The notes: generated by a model from the sequence alone, not told the origin. Positions 1-9,295 are shown, numbered from the stretch's first letter. The stretch is 64,000 nucleotides of DNA from a candidate division KSB3 bacterium (GCA_002748425.1 PDSJ01000016.1:1-64000); one strand, 5' to 3'. Numbers and translations: made by a program.

Positions 1-926
1 ACATCCCCCAGGTTCTCCACCACAATATCATAGACCACGATATAATCATCTGCCTGCGGGACCACTGATGACGCTGCCTTAGCCACACCAAGCACCGGAA
101 GATCAAAATCATTTGTAATCCCGGGAAAGCCTGGTTGAGGAGCTATACCAGCAACATCAAATGCAACATAGGGTTCATTCGGCGCATAGATATTTACGGT
201 GACTTCACCATCTTCCAGCTCGCTCCAGGGAATCAAGGCGTATGCCAGACCAATATAGCCGTTTGCTTCTTTGCCATTGATCTGAACATCCTGGTTGGCA
301 ATAAGAGGAATTGCTTGTCCTGCTATATAAATTTCCATCTCGCCAACATCATAATCGCCATAGACGATGCTGAAATAGTGATCGTGCCCATAATCCGGAT
401 CGTTTTCATCAACGTCAAAGACAAACTTGAAATCGGCATCAATCCCTACGTCCAGTGGCTCAGGATCAGGGTGATTGGGATCATTGGCATAATAGAATCC
501 AAAAAATTTTGATATGGCAACATCAGTATAATTTGAGCCCGTGCTTTCAGCTTCTGCGGATTTTTCTTCAGGCTCACGAAAGTCAAAGACATCCCACGCT
601 GTCGTTCTCCTATCAGGAAGTCCCCCCGACTTTCCATACATATCCAGCAGAAGATCCCCGGGTTCCAGGATCCCATTATCACCGCCATTTGGAGCCAGAT
701 CCGCTACCCACCATTGCCTGCCCTCGGACTTGCTTCCTATGCTTCCGCAATGCGGAGCAAGGCCATCTCCACAAGTCCCTTCAACTTGAGCGTGTGTGGC
801 AATATCGGTCGCGGGAATGCCAAAACCGTCAACATCTCCGATTTGGACTGTGATTGCAAAAGAGCTGATGGGTGACGCTAAGCACAGAAGACTCAGCATC
901 AAACTTAAAAACAGAAGTCTTTTCAT
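1..926 (-). CDS. Secreted protein, N-terminal part, running off the left edge
   Basis: An open frame of about 308 codons starts at an ATG at 926 and stays open to base 1. It is preceded by a strong ribosome binding site (AAAGGAGG, 6 nt from the ATG). The first ~24 residues are a typical Sec signal peptide (MKRLLFLSLML, then small residues to SSFA). The mature part is acidic, rich in Asp, Gly and Tyr, with WW near residue 70 and several DxDxD-like runs that could bind calcium. The last visible ~30 residues (GVAKAASSVVPQ, then YDIVVENLGD) resemble the beginning of a DUF11/conserved-repeat beta domain found in surface proteins. It is probably an exported cell-surface or extracellular protein. 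Its function is unknown and its C-terminus lies outside the window. Confidence 0.8.
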   Translation of the reverse strand, partial: MKRLLFLSLMLSLLCLASPISSFAITVQIGDVDGFGIPATDIATHAQVEGTCGDGLAPHCGSIGSKSEGRQWWVADLAPNGGDNGILEPGDLLLDMYGKSGGLPDRRTTAWDVFDFREPEEKSAEAESTGSNYTDVAISKFFGFYYANDPNHPDPEPLDVGIDADFKFVFDVDENDPDYGHDHYFSIVYGDYDVGEMEIYIAGQAIPLIANQDVQINGKEANGYIGLAYALIPWSELEDGEVTVNIYAPNEPYVAFDVAGIAPQPGFPGITNDFDLPVLGVAKAASSVVPQADDYIVVYDIVVENLGD

Positions 927-1345
927 ACTATTCCTCCTTTTATTTTAGGTTTTCTCCAGGCCGCCGACTGTTTTCCTGAATCGCTCATGCTTGCAGCTCA
1001 GCCTTAATGCTGCCCGAAGAGTTTTCAGATCAGCACTCGTCATGAATGCTGCCGCGCCTTCTTCAAAGACACGAGCTCTCTGAATGACGCATATCGTTCT
1101 GTCTTGAATAGCAAGGTCCGTGCCATCGGAGACTTTCCTTAGCTGAAATCTTGTCGATATACGCGATAAGAGCCATAATCATACGATGATAAGAATTTTC
1201 AGGCCGGCATCTTCCAAAAGATGCCGGCCTGCAGAGAAAATAAGAAGGGCTTAGAACTGTAAAACTTTCCGGCAGATCGTCTTTTTATGAACTGTAGACG
1301 CGTATAATTGTTTAAAAAGAGGCTGGATACCAGACGTAAAAGAAA
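927..1345. other. Intergenic stretch with one strong hairpin
   Basis: About 420 bases lie between the leftward glycan operon and the leftward secreted-protein gene. I see no convincing gene. The stretch contains the ribosome binding site of the secreted protein gene and the hairpin listed separately at 1200-1231. Confidence 0.6.
1200..1231 (-). terminator. Perfect 14-bp stem-loop downstream of the wzt-like gene
   Basis: Arms CAGGCCGGCATCTT and AAGATGCCGGCCTG flank a CCAA loop. The hairpin lies about 115 bases beyond the stop of the ABC ATPase gene. It may end or stabilise the glycan operon transcript. It has no U-tract on either side, so an intrinsic terminator is not assured. Confidence 0.5.
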
Positions 1346-2722
1346 TCAACAGGATGAGCTGCAGAGCGTATTGGGGACGACTTGAATACGGCCCGCGCCG
1401 GGCAGATCGCAGAGGCCTCCATGCATACGTTTTTCCCAGTTCCAGGCCCGGGGCGCGATGCTGAAGGCTCCCACTTGCTCGTCACGCCAAAGCAGACGCT
1501 GCTTTTGAGAAGACGTGTTCGTGGCAGATGAGGCTGTCCGGCTGTCCCTGGCATCACTCTCTACGGTCTTCAGGGCAAAACCGAAGATATACTCACCAGC
1601 TGCCAGAGCTAATGTGATTTTGCGGCAGAATCGGAGATAATCCCCTTGACAGACCTGATTCGGACTGTCCTCTTTGGAATAAAAACTTTTGGCATGAATT
1701 ACGACATTAAATTGATTCGTGATGATAATGCGGGGAATAGGGATTCCAATCGTATGCTTCAGCTGGAACTCACAATAAAAACAGGCCTGATCGCCCTGCA
1801 CAAAATTCGCGCAGCTTGTCCCATTTTTGTTACAGACTGCAAATCTGATCAGCCGCGCCCAATCGCTCTCCGGGCAGTGGCCGGGCGTCAGAATCTCCTT
1901 CTCAGGCCATGCAAAATCATTCTCTGAACGTGATCTGGGACTGCCCAGGTCCTCAACCGCTGCTGTCGTGACTGGCCTGCTTCTTGCCATATTTCTTATA
2001 TGAATATATTTTTGGATTCCCTGCGCAACTTCGCCCTTATGCAGGAGCTGGCCTTTATCGAGCAGAAGCATGGAATCGCAAAACTGTCGAACAGCTTCTA
2101 TTGAATGAGTGCTCATGATAATTGTCAGGCCCTGAGCGATTAATTCTTCCAGGCGCGCATAACACTTCTGTCTGAAGAAAATGTCGCCGACCGCAAGAAC
2201 TTCATCCAAAATCAGCAGATCGCTCTCCAGAAATGTAAAAAGTGAAAAGGCCAGGCGTGCTCGCATTCCTGTGGAATAGAGCCGTACCGGGCGATCGAAA
2301 AAGTCGCCCAGTTCCGAAAATTCGTAAATTTGTTCCAGCCGCGCCTGAGCGCAGCCGTCTGGAAATCCCAGCAGTTCAGCCGTCCGGACAATATTTTCGC
2401 GCCCGCTGATCTGCGGATGAAAATCCATGCCCAATTCCAGCATGGAAAGCAGCCTTCCCTTGAGCTGACAGGAGCCGGTTGTCGGATGGAGGACCCCTGT
2501 GAGAATCTTGAGCAGTGTACTTTTTCCCGCGCCGTTTTGGCCCATAATTCCCAGAAATTCACCGCGGCGCAGTTCAAAAGAAAGATCTTTGAGCGCCCAG
2601 AAGTCGTGATGACAGACTTTCCGACCTGGAGAAACCCATTCCTTGAGGCGATCCCAGGGACTCGCATAGATTTTAAAACATTTCCCGATCTTCTCTGCAC
2701 GCAATACAAGGTCGTCATTCAT
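1346..2722 (-). CDS. wzt: ABC polysaccharide exporter ATP-binding subunit, Wzt-type
   Basis: This is a 458-residue ATPase that would drive export of an undecaprenyl-linked glycan or O-antigen through the permease encoded just upstream. Walker A GQNGAGKST lies at residues 61-69, the family signature YSTGMRAR at about 149-156 and Walker B LLILDE at 169-174. After about residue 300 there is a C-terminal extension predicted to be beta-rich, like the glycan-recognition domain of Wzt. The ATG at 2722 overlaps the permease stop (ATGA), which indicates translational coupling. An in-frame upstream ATG at 2794 lies inside the permease gene and is unlikely. The polysaccharide/teichoic-type ABC family is certain; the exact glycan is unknown. 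Confidence 0.88.
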   Translation of the reverse strand: MNDDLVLRAEKIGKCFKIYASPWDRLKEWVSPGRKVCHHDFWALKDLSFELRRGEFLGIMGQNGAGKSTLLKILTGVLHPTTGSCQLKGRLLSMLELGMDFHPQISGRENIVRTAELLGFPDGCAQARLEQIYEFSELGDFFDRPVRLYSTGMRARLAFSLFTFLESDLLILDEVLAVGDIFFRQKCYARLEELIAQGLTIIMSTHSIEAVRQFCDSMLLLDKGQLLHKGEVAQGIQKYIHIRNMARSRPVTTAAVEDLGSPRSRSENDFAWPEKEILTPGHCPESDWARLIRFAVCNKNGTSCANFVQGDQACFYCEFQLKHTIGIPIPRIIITNQFNVVIHAKSFYSKEDSPNQVCQGDYLRFCRKITLALAAGEYIFGFALKTVESDARDSRTASSATNTSSQKQRLLWRDEQVGAFSIAPRAWNWEKRMHGGLCDLPGAGRIQVVPNTLCSSSC

Positions 2723-3519
2723 ACTGTATCTTTCACATCTACCCGGAGTTGTTGATTCACGATCACGCCAATGCCTGCTGCAATCACGAGCCACAAGATC
2801 ATCCCCGTTCCTTCAAACACGCCGGGGAATTCCCCTTCCAGGACTAAACGGCGAATCGATTGAATAAACAGATACGGGGGGTTCAGAAAAAGCCAGGCGC
2901 GAAGGCCTTCAGGAAGTACTGTCTCAGGATAGATAAGTGGTAATGTCCAGCGCCATAAGGGCATGACAGCTGAAATGAATTCTTTTGTATCTGGAAAAAG
3001 GACCTGGAGATTTGCCGATGACAACGTTATCCCAAATGCCAGACCCTGGAGCAGTACCAAAAATACGGGCAGGAACACGAGCTTCCAGTGGATTGGATTT
3101 CCTGCCAGGGCGCTGATCGGCACAAAGAGAACAACGTATAGTATGAGTATCAGCGTAGCACTGAGTGCAGACTTGGCAATAAACACTTCCGGAGGGATAT
3201 TAAGCCGTTTTAAATAGCGGCTGTGTTCTGCAAGACTGCTGCTGCCGCGCTGAATCAGCTCTGAAAAGCATCTCCAGAGCAAGATGCCCATTATCAGATA
3301 CAAGCGATATGATCTTCCACGCGCACGCGCCGGGAAAATCCATGAAAACACCAGCGTATAAATCAGGATCTCGACAAGAGGATGAAGCACATTCCAAAAC
3401 ATGCCCATACTTGTGCCTGCGTAGCGATAACGAATATCATTCCAGGCATTTTTCCAAATGTAGCGGCGATAGCGATATACGTGAGAAAATCCGGGAAAAG
3501 CTCTGGGCACGACAGGCAT
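2719..3519 (-). CDS. wzm: ABC-2 polysaccharide exporter permease, Wzm-type
   Basis: The product is a 266-residue integral membrane protein of the ABC-2 family, the transmembrane partner of the overlapping Wzt-type ATPase. The N-terminus has the family pattern in which a basic amphipathic stretch (YRRYIWKNAWNDIRYRYAGT) precedes the first membrane segment. About six hydrophobic segments follow. The start at 3519 is chosen because it has AAGGAGTG 5 nt upstream; the longer frame to 3582 lacks this. It transports a finished or growing glycan across the inner membrane. The 296 bases between this gene and the upstream glycosyltransferase hold a palindromic repeat. Confidence 0.85.
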   Translation of the reverse strand: MPVVPRAFPGFSHVYRYRRYIWKNAWNDIRYRYAGTSMGMFWNVLHPLVEILIYTLVFSWIFPARARGRSYRLYLIMGILLWRCFSELIQRGSSSLAEHSRYLKRLNIPPEVFIAKSALSATLILILYVVLFVPISALAGNPIHWKLVFLPVFLVLLQGLAFGITLSSANLQVLFPDTKEFISAVMPLWRWTLPLIYPETVLPEGLRAWLFLNPPYLFIQSIRRLVLEGEFPGVFEGTGMILWLVIAAGIGVIVNQQLRVDVKDTV

Positions 3520-3676
3520 TGAACACTCCTTAGATCTTGTTCTGCTCCTCATGTCAGCATGCTGGCGATTATTGTGATACATCTGTTTCCAAAAGCCCTG
3601 CTACGTATAAGACGTATAAGAGCGGATTCTGTCAAACTGCGATTACGATAAATGTGTGTCACGCGAATGTACTTCT

Positions 3677-3806
3677 TGTCATCCTGAGTTCTTTATATTT
3701 TGTCATCCTGAGGAGCCTGCGACGAAGGATCTCCCACATTGAGATTCTTCGCTGCGCTCAGAATGACAAATATGGTCAGAATGACAAGTACAGGCGCAGA
3801 ATGACG
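3677..3806. repeat. REP-like imperfect palindrome, copy 1
   Basis: The core at 3701-3768 runs from TGTCATCCTGAGGAGCC through a short spacer to CTGCGCTCAGAATGACA; the two arms can fold on each other. Extra CAGAATGAC half-units follow at about 3777-3806. The same family recurs near 9251, 14298, 14415 and 42833. Confidence 0.85.
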
Positions 3807-3815
3807 TGGAAAAGC

Positions 3816-5078
3816 TTATCTCAGCAACTTGTTCCAGGCCTGTTTTGCCGTTTCCAGGACTCCTTCGTGTTGTACGTGAAACTGGATTTTATGAAAAATG
3901 TCCTGTACTTTCCTGAAATTTGTGGCAGAAGCCGCGTCGAGAAGTGCTTTGCCTTTAGTACGTTGCTGTGGATTCCGGCAAAATTCATCAAGGGGGGCAA
4001 TCGTCTTCTCCCAAGTCAAGCACTCTTTGACAAGTGTTTGCGCATTCTGCGCTTTTGTTGCGACAAGTTCCGGCGACCCCAGAATCTCATCAATCACGTC
4101 ACGCAATCCGCTATTATTGTCTGGATCGAGTGTCCAGCCGGCGTCATAACGCGCTATATAGCCTGACAATTCAGCATAGTCGTTATAAATGACCGGCAAA
4201 CCGCACCACAGGTACTCAACAGTCCGCGTGGTGAACGCAAGTTCGCGCTCAGCATTACGCTGCATGAGATCGACTGCAACATGCGAACGGCAGTATACCT
4301 GGATTAACTGCTCCCTTGGAACCATCGGCCGCAACTGCACCCGTGAACTTTTTTCGAGCGTCCTGCGAAGGTTCTCAAATTTCCCAGTGGGAAGCGTCAC
4401 GAGTGGATGCTTCCCACCGAAAAATTTCAGTATTCCCTGCTGCCTGGCCTCCAGCCGTTCAACAAGAGTCAACAAGCCGGAAACGGGATCCTGCCAGGGC
4501 AGAAAGACGCCGCCATAGACAAAGGCCTCTTCGTCTTGTGAGTGATGCCTGGGCAGATCAGGCGAAAGCGAGACCGGAACGACTTGAATAAGATCCTCCC
4601 GGAGATTGCAGCCGGCCATCATAAGCCACGGAAAAAAATAGTGCCGTTGTATTTCCCCGGCGCAGGTGAAAAAATCTGCTTTCTGAAGGGCTGCAATTTT
4701 TTCCTGACCTAAGCGATTCAGCATCGGATTCTCCTGGAATTGTGTCTCCAGCAAAAGCGGCCCGTGAAAATCGATGACAAGCGGCAGGTCAAAGGACTCA
4801 TCCAGCAAATCAGCCAGGCGCCAATGCTGCAACACAACGACATCAGGCCGATGCTTCCTGATAAAAGCCATGAGTTGCTTCGGCGTGTAGAAGAGTTCGG
4901 ACAGGGATGCCGGAATCTGCTCAAAGCGCTGGGTTATCATGTGGGGCATCGCCAGGACGACTGTATGCCCTTTTGCTTCAAGTCCCTTTCCGATGCCCCA
5001 TGCCCTTAGTCCGGCGCCTGTGGTCGGAAATCCCGGATATGGGAGTATATCACCCGAAATAACTAAAATTTTTTTCAT
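3816..5078 (-). CDS. GT4-type glycosyltransferase
   Basis: This 420-residue enzyme likely adds a sugar to the growing surface glycan on the cytoplasmic face. The N-terminus MKKILVISGDILPYPG followed by GAGLRAWGIG is the GT4 donor-site glycine region. A late motif (ERELAFTTRTVEYLWCGLPV, about residues 280-300) matches the GT-B EX7E region. Start choice: ATG 5078 overlaps the stop of the flippase gene by one base (TGATG) and has AGGAG 7 nt upstream. The ATG six bases earlier is too close to that site. It forms an operon with the flippase. The donor and acceptor sugars cannot be read from the sequence. Confidence 0.85.
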   Translation of the reverse strand: MKKILVISGDILPYPGFPTTGAGLRAWGIGKGLEAKGHTVVLAMPHMITQRFEQIPASLSELFYTPKQLMAFIRKHRPDVVVLQHWRLADLLDESFDLPLVIDFHGPLLLETQFQENPMLNRLGQEKIAALQKADFFTCAGEIQRHYFFPWLMMAGCNLREDLIQVVPVSLSPDLPRHHSQDEEAFVYGGVFLPWQDPVSGLLTLVERLEARQQGILKFFGGKHPLVTLPTGKFENLRRTLEKSSRVQLRPMVPREQLIQVYCRSHVAVDLMQRNAERELAFTTRTVEYLWCGLPVIYNDYAELSGYIARYDAGWTLDPDNNSGLRDVIDEILGSPELVATKAQNAQTLVKECLTWEKTIAPLDEFCRNPQQRTKGKALLDAASATNFRKVQDIFHKIQFHVQHEGVLETAKQAWNKLLR

Positions 5079-6535
5079 CAGCATGCTCCTGCCGAAAACT
5101 TTACGGCAATTTTTTGAAGGAATTCACGACAGACCTGCTGGTCCTGCCGGTCGAACAATTTCAGAAAAAAAACAGCGAGAGCATAGACTCCCAGCATCGG
5201 CAGTATGTTAAGAGGAAAGATCGCGCTTGAGATGCTGAAATATCCTGTCAGCCAGGAAACGATTCCGAGGAGAAGGAGCTTCCCCGTAAGCGTGATGAGC
5301 GGCGCAGCCGTTCCTGTGATTTTTTTGATAAAATGCAGATGAATGATGAAGCTCAGGCATTCGGTCATCAGGGTCGCAGCGCCAGCGCCAGTAACGCTGT
5401 ATTTCGGAATCAGAAGCGCATTCAGCGCGATATTGACAAGCGTGTTCCCGACGGCAAAAGGCAAAAACGCATGCATGTGTTTTGAACTCGCAATCACACT
5501 GCCCAGCGGAGCATTCAGGAAAATGACAAAAAGAGACCACAGTAACAGGCCCAGCACTGAGGCTGCCGGCAGATAGTCCTGAGTATAGACCAGCAGAATG
5601 ATCTCGTTCCTGAATAACGAGGCTGTGAGTATGATCGGAAAAACACTCAGTGTCAGGATTCGAGCAGCATGTATATATATCGTGGTATATGAATCTCTGT
5701 CTTCATGAAAGGTTCTCGACATGACCGGCAGTAAGACGTTAACCAGACTGACGGGAACAAACATCGATGCTTCAATGAATTTCCAGGCGGCTTCATACAA
5801 ACCGACAGCGCCGGAACCCTGCATGTGATTCAGCATTAAGATATCGGCTTTAAAGTAAATCATTGCGAGAATCGACATGGCGCCGAAAGGATAGGCCTCG
5901 TAGAGCAGGCTGCGCAGTCTGGCGAACTCTATTGTACCCGGAAGCCGTCGTCCACAGTAGCGCCTTACCGTGAAAAGCCAGACAAGAGCCGGAACCCCCC
6001 AGGCAAAGACAAACAGGAGGAACGCGCTGCGGAGCGGCAGCCCGAGCAGGATGGCTGCGAGCAGAGGCAGGTAACGCACAACACTGCCCAGAATTTCAAG
6101 ACCAGCCACAATCTCCATGCGCTCGATGCCTGAAAGCATGGAAATGCCGAGCTTCCGAATCGTTTCCGGGAATAAAAAAAGCCCGGCCCCCATCATGAAC
6201 GCTGGGGAAAACGTATTAGCAAAATACAACGTTCCCCCCAGACAGAACGCGGCGTAAAACACAGATGCCAACAGCATTCTCAACACAAACGCATGCACAA
6301 AGATCTCAGTGCGCTGCTCATGATTTTGCGAGACTTCGCGGATCACAAGAGGCAGCAAACCGCTGTCCGCGAATGTTGCAAAGAGTGTCAGACTGGCTGT
6401 GATCGCGCCATATGTTCCGAAGCCGTCTACCCCAAGCTCTTTTGCCAGCACAATGATGCACAGCAGGGAGAAGATTTTTGACACAAGATGGCCTGTCAGC
6501 AACGACACAACATTACGCACTATACGAGCGATCAT
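5078..6535 (-). CDS. wzx: Polysaccharide flippase, Wzx/MOP family
   Basis: The 485-residue, strongly hydrophobic protein has about 12-14 membrane segments and the MOP-family N-terminus (ARIVRNVVSLLTGHLVSKIF, then FGTYGAITA). It is expected to flip lipid-linked oligosaccharides across the inner membrane. It is the first gene of a leftward pair with the glycosyltransferase. Its presence next to an ABC-2 glycan exporter suggests either two glycan routes or a flippase serving another lipid-linked product. The start is the ATG at 6535; no clear ribosome binding site decides it. Confidence 0.85.
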   Translation of the reverse strand: MIARIVRNVVSLLTGHLVSKIFSLLCIIVLAKELGVDGFGTYGAITASLTLFATFADSGLLPLVIREVSQNHEQRTEIFVHAFVLRMLLASVFYAAFCLGGTLYFANTFSPAFMMGAGLFLFPETIRKLGISMLSGIERMEIVAGLEILGSVVRYLPLLAAILLGLPLRSAFLLFVFAWGVPALVWLFTVRRYCGRRLPGTIEFARLRSLLYEAYPFGAMSILAMIYFKADILMLNHMQGSGAVGLYEAAWKFIEASMFVPVSLVNVLLPVMSRTFHEDRDSYTTIYIHAARILTLSVFPIILTASLFRNEIILLVYTQDYLPAASVLGLLLWSLFVIFLNAPLGSVIASSKHMHAFLPFAVGNTLVNIALNALLIPKYSVTGAGAATLMTECLSFIIHLHFIKKITGTAAPLITLTGKLLLLGIVSWLTGYFSISSAIFPLNILPMLGVYALAVFFLKLFDRQDQQVCREFLQKIAVKFSAGAC

Positions 6536-6704
6536 ACAGGTACTGACTCTGCATAAAAGATACTATGATTAAAACACGAGTGATGTTCCTTGACAAAGTC
6601 ATGCTTCGTTTTCAGCATGTCAAACAATTTTCAAAGAAAATATTGCTGTTCTTCCCTCATTGCCAAAGAAGCTGCGCTGAAAAAGAAGCGCAGACGGGAG
6701 TTTT

Positions 6705-7613
6705 ATGGAAGATAGGATACGCCCGCCAGCATGTATTTTTTGCAACGGACAGCACTTTAAGATCCGCTTTTCCGTTCAGGACTATCTGGTTCGCGAGTGC
6801 CTGCACTGCCGTCTTGTCCAGACAGCATCATCGTCCTCAAAGAGTGAGGCGCATATTGACGACGTCTATGACCATGCATATTTTCAGCGGCTGGTTGAGC
6901 GCAAGCCGCAGGAACTGGTTTTTCATCAACGAACCTTAGCCTGCATCGAACAACATAAAAGATCCGGAACAATTCTGGATGTCGGCATTGGCATCGGAAT
7001 TTTTATGGAACTTGCACAAGAACGCGGTTGGGATGTGCAAGGCGTCGATCCTTCCAGAGCAACCTGCCGTTACGTTCGCAAACGATTGCAGCTTCCGGTC
7101 CATCACGGCTATCTTGAAGCGCTGGACCTGCCGGAGCGTTCTTTCGATGTTCTTTCGATGCGGCATGTTCTTGAGCATGTTTCTACGCCCGGAACATTTA
7201 TTCGAGCATGCTGTCGCCTTCTGAAAGAGGATGGGATTCTGTGTCTGACTGTCCCTAATTTTAACGGGCTGCATGCCCGGATCGAGAAAGAGCGGTGGTT
7301 TCATCTCACGCTTCCGTATCATGTCGCGCATTACACCGCAAAGACACTTGAAATGGTCTTGAAACATCACGGCTTGAAGATTGTGACACGTTCGACAAAG
7401 GATTTGAGTTGCAGCAGTTATGTTGTGCAGATATTCAACCTCTTCTCGAAATTTTTTGCTGCTGCGCCGAGAGACATCTATATGAGTCCGCAGGAATTGG
7501 ACCCTTCAAAAGATATGATGCACTGGATCGTATCGAAAGAGGTCGTTTTCAATAAGCTTATGGCAAAACTGGGCTTGGGAGAAGAGTTGCTTATCATTGC
7601 CCAAAAGCACTAA
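6705..7613 (+). CDS. SAM-dependent methyltransferase with N-terminal zinc ribbon
   Basis: The 302-residue protein has an N-terminal CxxC pair (CIFC at ~10-13, CLHC at ~33-36) of the kind found in sugar C-/O-methyltransferases and related glycan enzymes. A class I SAM fold follows, with motif I LDVGIGIGIF at about residues 91-100, an acidic residue in VQGVDPS, and DVLSMRHVLEH at about 148-158. It probably methylates a sugar or glycan terminus, consistent with its place beside the glycan genes. The start has GGGAG 4 nt upstream. It is divergent from the flippase and its last four bases overlap the 3' end of the oppositely transcribed tungstate ATPase gene. Confidence 0.82.
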   Translation: MEDRIRPPACIFCNGQHFKIRFSVQDYLVRECLHCRLVQTASSSSKSEAHIDDVYDHAYFQRLVERKPQELVFHQRTLACIEQHKRSGTILDVGIGIGIFMELAQERGWDVQGVDPSRATCRYVRKRLQLPVHHGYLEALDLPERSFDVLSMRHVLEHVSTPGTFIRACCRLLKEDGILCLTVPNFNGLHARIEKERWFHLTLPYHVAHYTAKTLEMVLKHHGLKIVTRSTKDLSCSSYVVQIFNLFSKFFAAAPRDIYMSPQELDPSKDMMHWIVSKEVVFNKLMAKLGLGEELLIIAQKH

Positions 7614-8308
7614 GGGCTTTGAATTCGGCCGTGAACAAGATGGATAAGCTCATCGGCCACACGATCGGCCTGTTCGCGATAGTGTGTTGTGAAAATAACG
7701 GTCGTGCCCAGGCGTTCCCGAATTTTCTGGATAATCCCTTCAAGCCGACTCCGGTGTTTTTCATCCACGCTGGCCGAGAATTCATCGAGAAACAGCACGG
7801 TCGGATGAATTGACAGCGCGCGGGCAATGGCTGCCCGCTGTGTCTCTCCACCGGACAGATGCCGGGCTTTTCGTTTTTGAAACCCCTTCAAGCCGACAAG
7901 TTCCAGACATTCTTCGACTCGAGCCTCACGAAATGCTTTATCATGTTTGCGTATGCGCAATCCATAATCGACGTTTCGTTCGACGCTGGTGTTGAACAGT
8001 AGCGGATCCTGCTGCACCAGGGTGACCTGTTGACGAAGGGCTGCGCGGCCCTGATTTCCGGGAAAGATTTCCTGGCCGTGAAAGAGCAGGCGCCCTGTTG
8101 TCGGCGTGTTGAGCCCTACGAGTATTTCGAAGAGTGTGGTTTTTCCTGCTCCGTTGGGACCGTAAAAACAATAGATGTTTTGAGGCAGCAGGACAAGTCG
8201 CTGAATATCGAGCACGGTCTGCCCGTTGTAACGTTTGCTGAGAGTAGAGATCTCAAAAACCGGAGTTATCAGCGCTCCTCTTCGCATGCTGGTCTTGCGC
8301 GACTGCAT
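7610..8308 (-). CDS. tupC: Tungstate-type ABC transporter ATPase
   Basis: The 232-residue ATPase has Walker A GPNGAGKT (about residues 50-57), signature LSGGETQR and Walker B VLFLDE. It resembles the TupC/WtpC branch of small anion importers (tungstate, sometimes molybdate or sulfate). It follows the permease gene by four bases, and the pair is surely co-transcribed. The start is uncertain: an ATG seven codons later (8287) would fit the family N-terminus equally well and neither has a strong ribosome binding site. The substrate assignment rests on family resemblance only. Confidence 0.8.
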   Translation of the reverse strand: MQSRKTSMRRGALITPVFEISTLSKRYNGQTVLDIQRLVLLPQNIYCFYGPNGAGKTTLFEILVGLNTPTTGRLLFHGQEIFPGNQGRAALRQQVTLVQQDPLLFNTSVERNVDYGLRIRKHDKAFREARVEECLELVGLKGFQKRKARHLSGGETQRAAIARALSIHPTVLFLDEFSASVDEKHRSRLEGIIQKIRERLGTTVIFTTHYREQADRVADELIHLVHGRIQSP

Positions 8309-8312
8309 ATCT

Positions 8313-9002
8313 TTATGCGCGTTTCTGCTGGAGAATCCGCAGGAGCATGTTGACTCCTGAAGCGATACTCATCAGTACGATCCCAAGCGCCAGGCCGAAG
8401 CTGAACTCGCCCTTGCTGGTCTCAAGGGCGATAGCTGTGGAAAGAGTCCGGGTGTAGCCCTTAATGTTTCCGCCAAGCATCATCGCAGTCCCGACTTCAC
8501 CGATCACTCGGCCAAAGCCTGCGACAATCGACGCGATCAGCGCATATCGCGCTTCTTGCATCATCAGCAGCGCGGCCTGCAGTCTGCTGGCTCCCAGCAC
8601 AATCGCTGTGCGCCGGACCCGGGGGTCTGTTGCCTGAACTGCAGTCTGCGTAAGAACGATTATAATCGGACCTGCCAGAACAGATTGTCCAAAAATCATG
8701 GCCGCCGGCGTGAACAAAAGCTGCAAGCTGCCGAACGGCCCCTGCCGGGAGATGAGCGCGTAACCCAGCAGACCGATGACAACTGTGGGCAGCGCCATCA
8801 GGATATTGAATACGGTAAGCAGAACCTCCCGACCTTTGAATCGGTGGATTCCAAGTAAAAATCCGACCGGGATCCCGATGAATGACGCAAGAAGCACTGC
8901 CAGCGTCGAAACGTACAGAGATGTCCACGCTGCCGTCAGTACGTGCGAGTCGAGTGTGAACAGTAAACGCAGCGCTTCTCGCAGCGCCTGTCTCAGGTCC
9001 AT
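8313..9002 (-). CDS. tupB: Tungstate-type ABC transporter permease
   Basis: The 229-residue inner-membrane permease has about five to six helices. The cytoplasmic loop that contacts the ATPase is visible around GASRLQAALLMMQEARYALI, followed by the TupB-like GRVIGEVGTAMMLGG. The family is usually encoded as tupABC; no binding protein gene is visible here. The upstream sequence up to 9250 holds only a 61-codon frame that I do not recognise. The ATG at 9002 is chosen because the protein then begins with the usual short helix; a longer frame starts at 9056. Neither start has a good ribosome binding site. Confidence 0.8.
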   Translation of the reverse strand: MDLRQALREALRLLFTLDSHVLTAAWTSLYVSTLAVLLASFIGIPVGFLLGIHRFKGREVLLTVFNILMALPTVVIGLLGYALISRQGPFGSLQLLFTPAAMIFGQSVLAGPIIIVLTQTAVQATDPRVRRTAIVLGASRLQAALLMMQEARYALIASIVAGFGRVIGEVGTAMMLGGNIKGYTRTLSTAIALETSKGEFSFGLALGIVLMSIASGVNMLLRILQQKRA

Positions 9003-9250
9003 GCAATGATGTCTGCTGTGACTGTCGTTTTCGCGACACGTTGCGAGATCTGACACAGCGCGCGCGCCTCAGAATAGTTATCGCCGCTGTTCCGCGTCAT
9101 TGCATCCTGAAATACGCGGTTGTGGGCACTGGTGGCGATATGATAATCGGAAATTTTCCCGACTGGTGATGGATGCACATCGTCTTTGCTCCCTTAATGA
9201 CTTTTGATCCTTGAATACAAGGGACGAGCTCGCGGGAGTTTTTTATATTT

Positions 9251-9290
9251 TGTCATTCTGAGGAGCCTGCGACGAAGGATCTCCTGCAAT
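9251..9290. repeat. REP-like half element, copy 2
   Basis: This is a single arm of the palindromic repeat family (TGTCATTCTGAGGAGCC, then GACGAAGGATCTCCTGCA). The second arm is missing. It ends six bases before the 86-bp direct repeat. Confidence 0.75.
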
Positions 9291-9295
9291 TTCCT

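Noticed and set aside
6565..6939. 124-codon plus-strand frame overlapping the methyltransferase start
   Set aside because: It is out of frame with the methyltransferase, whose zinc-ribbon and SAM motifs are clear; the overlap is a shadow.
8993..9178. 61-codon minus-strand frame upstream of the tungstate permease
   Set aside because: It overlaps the permease start, has no recognised similarity and no clear ribosome binding site at its ATG.
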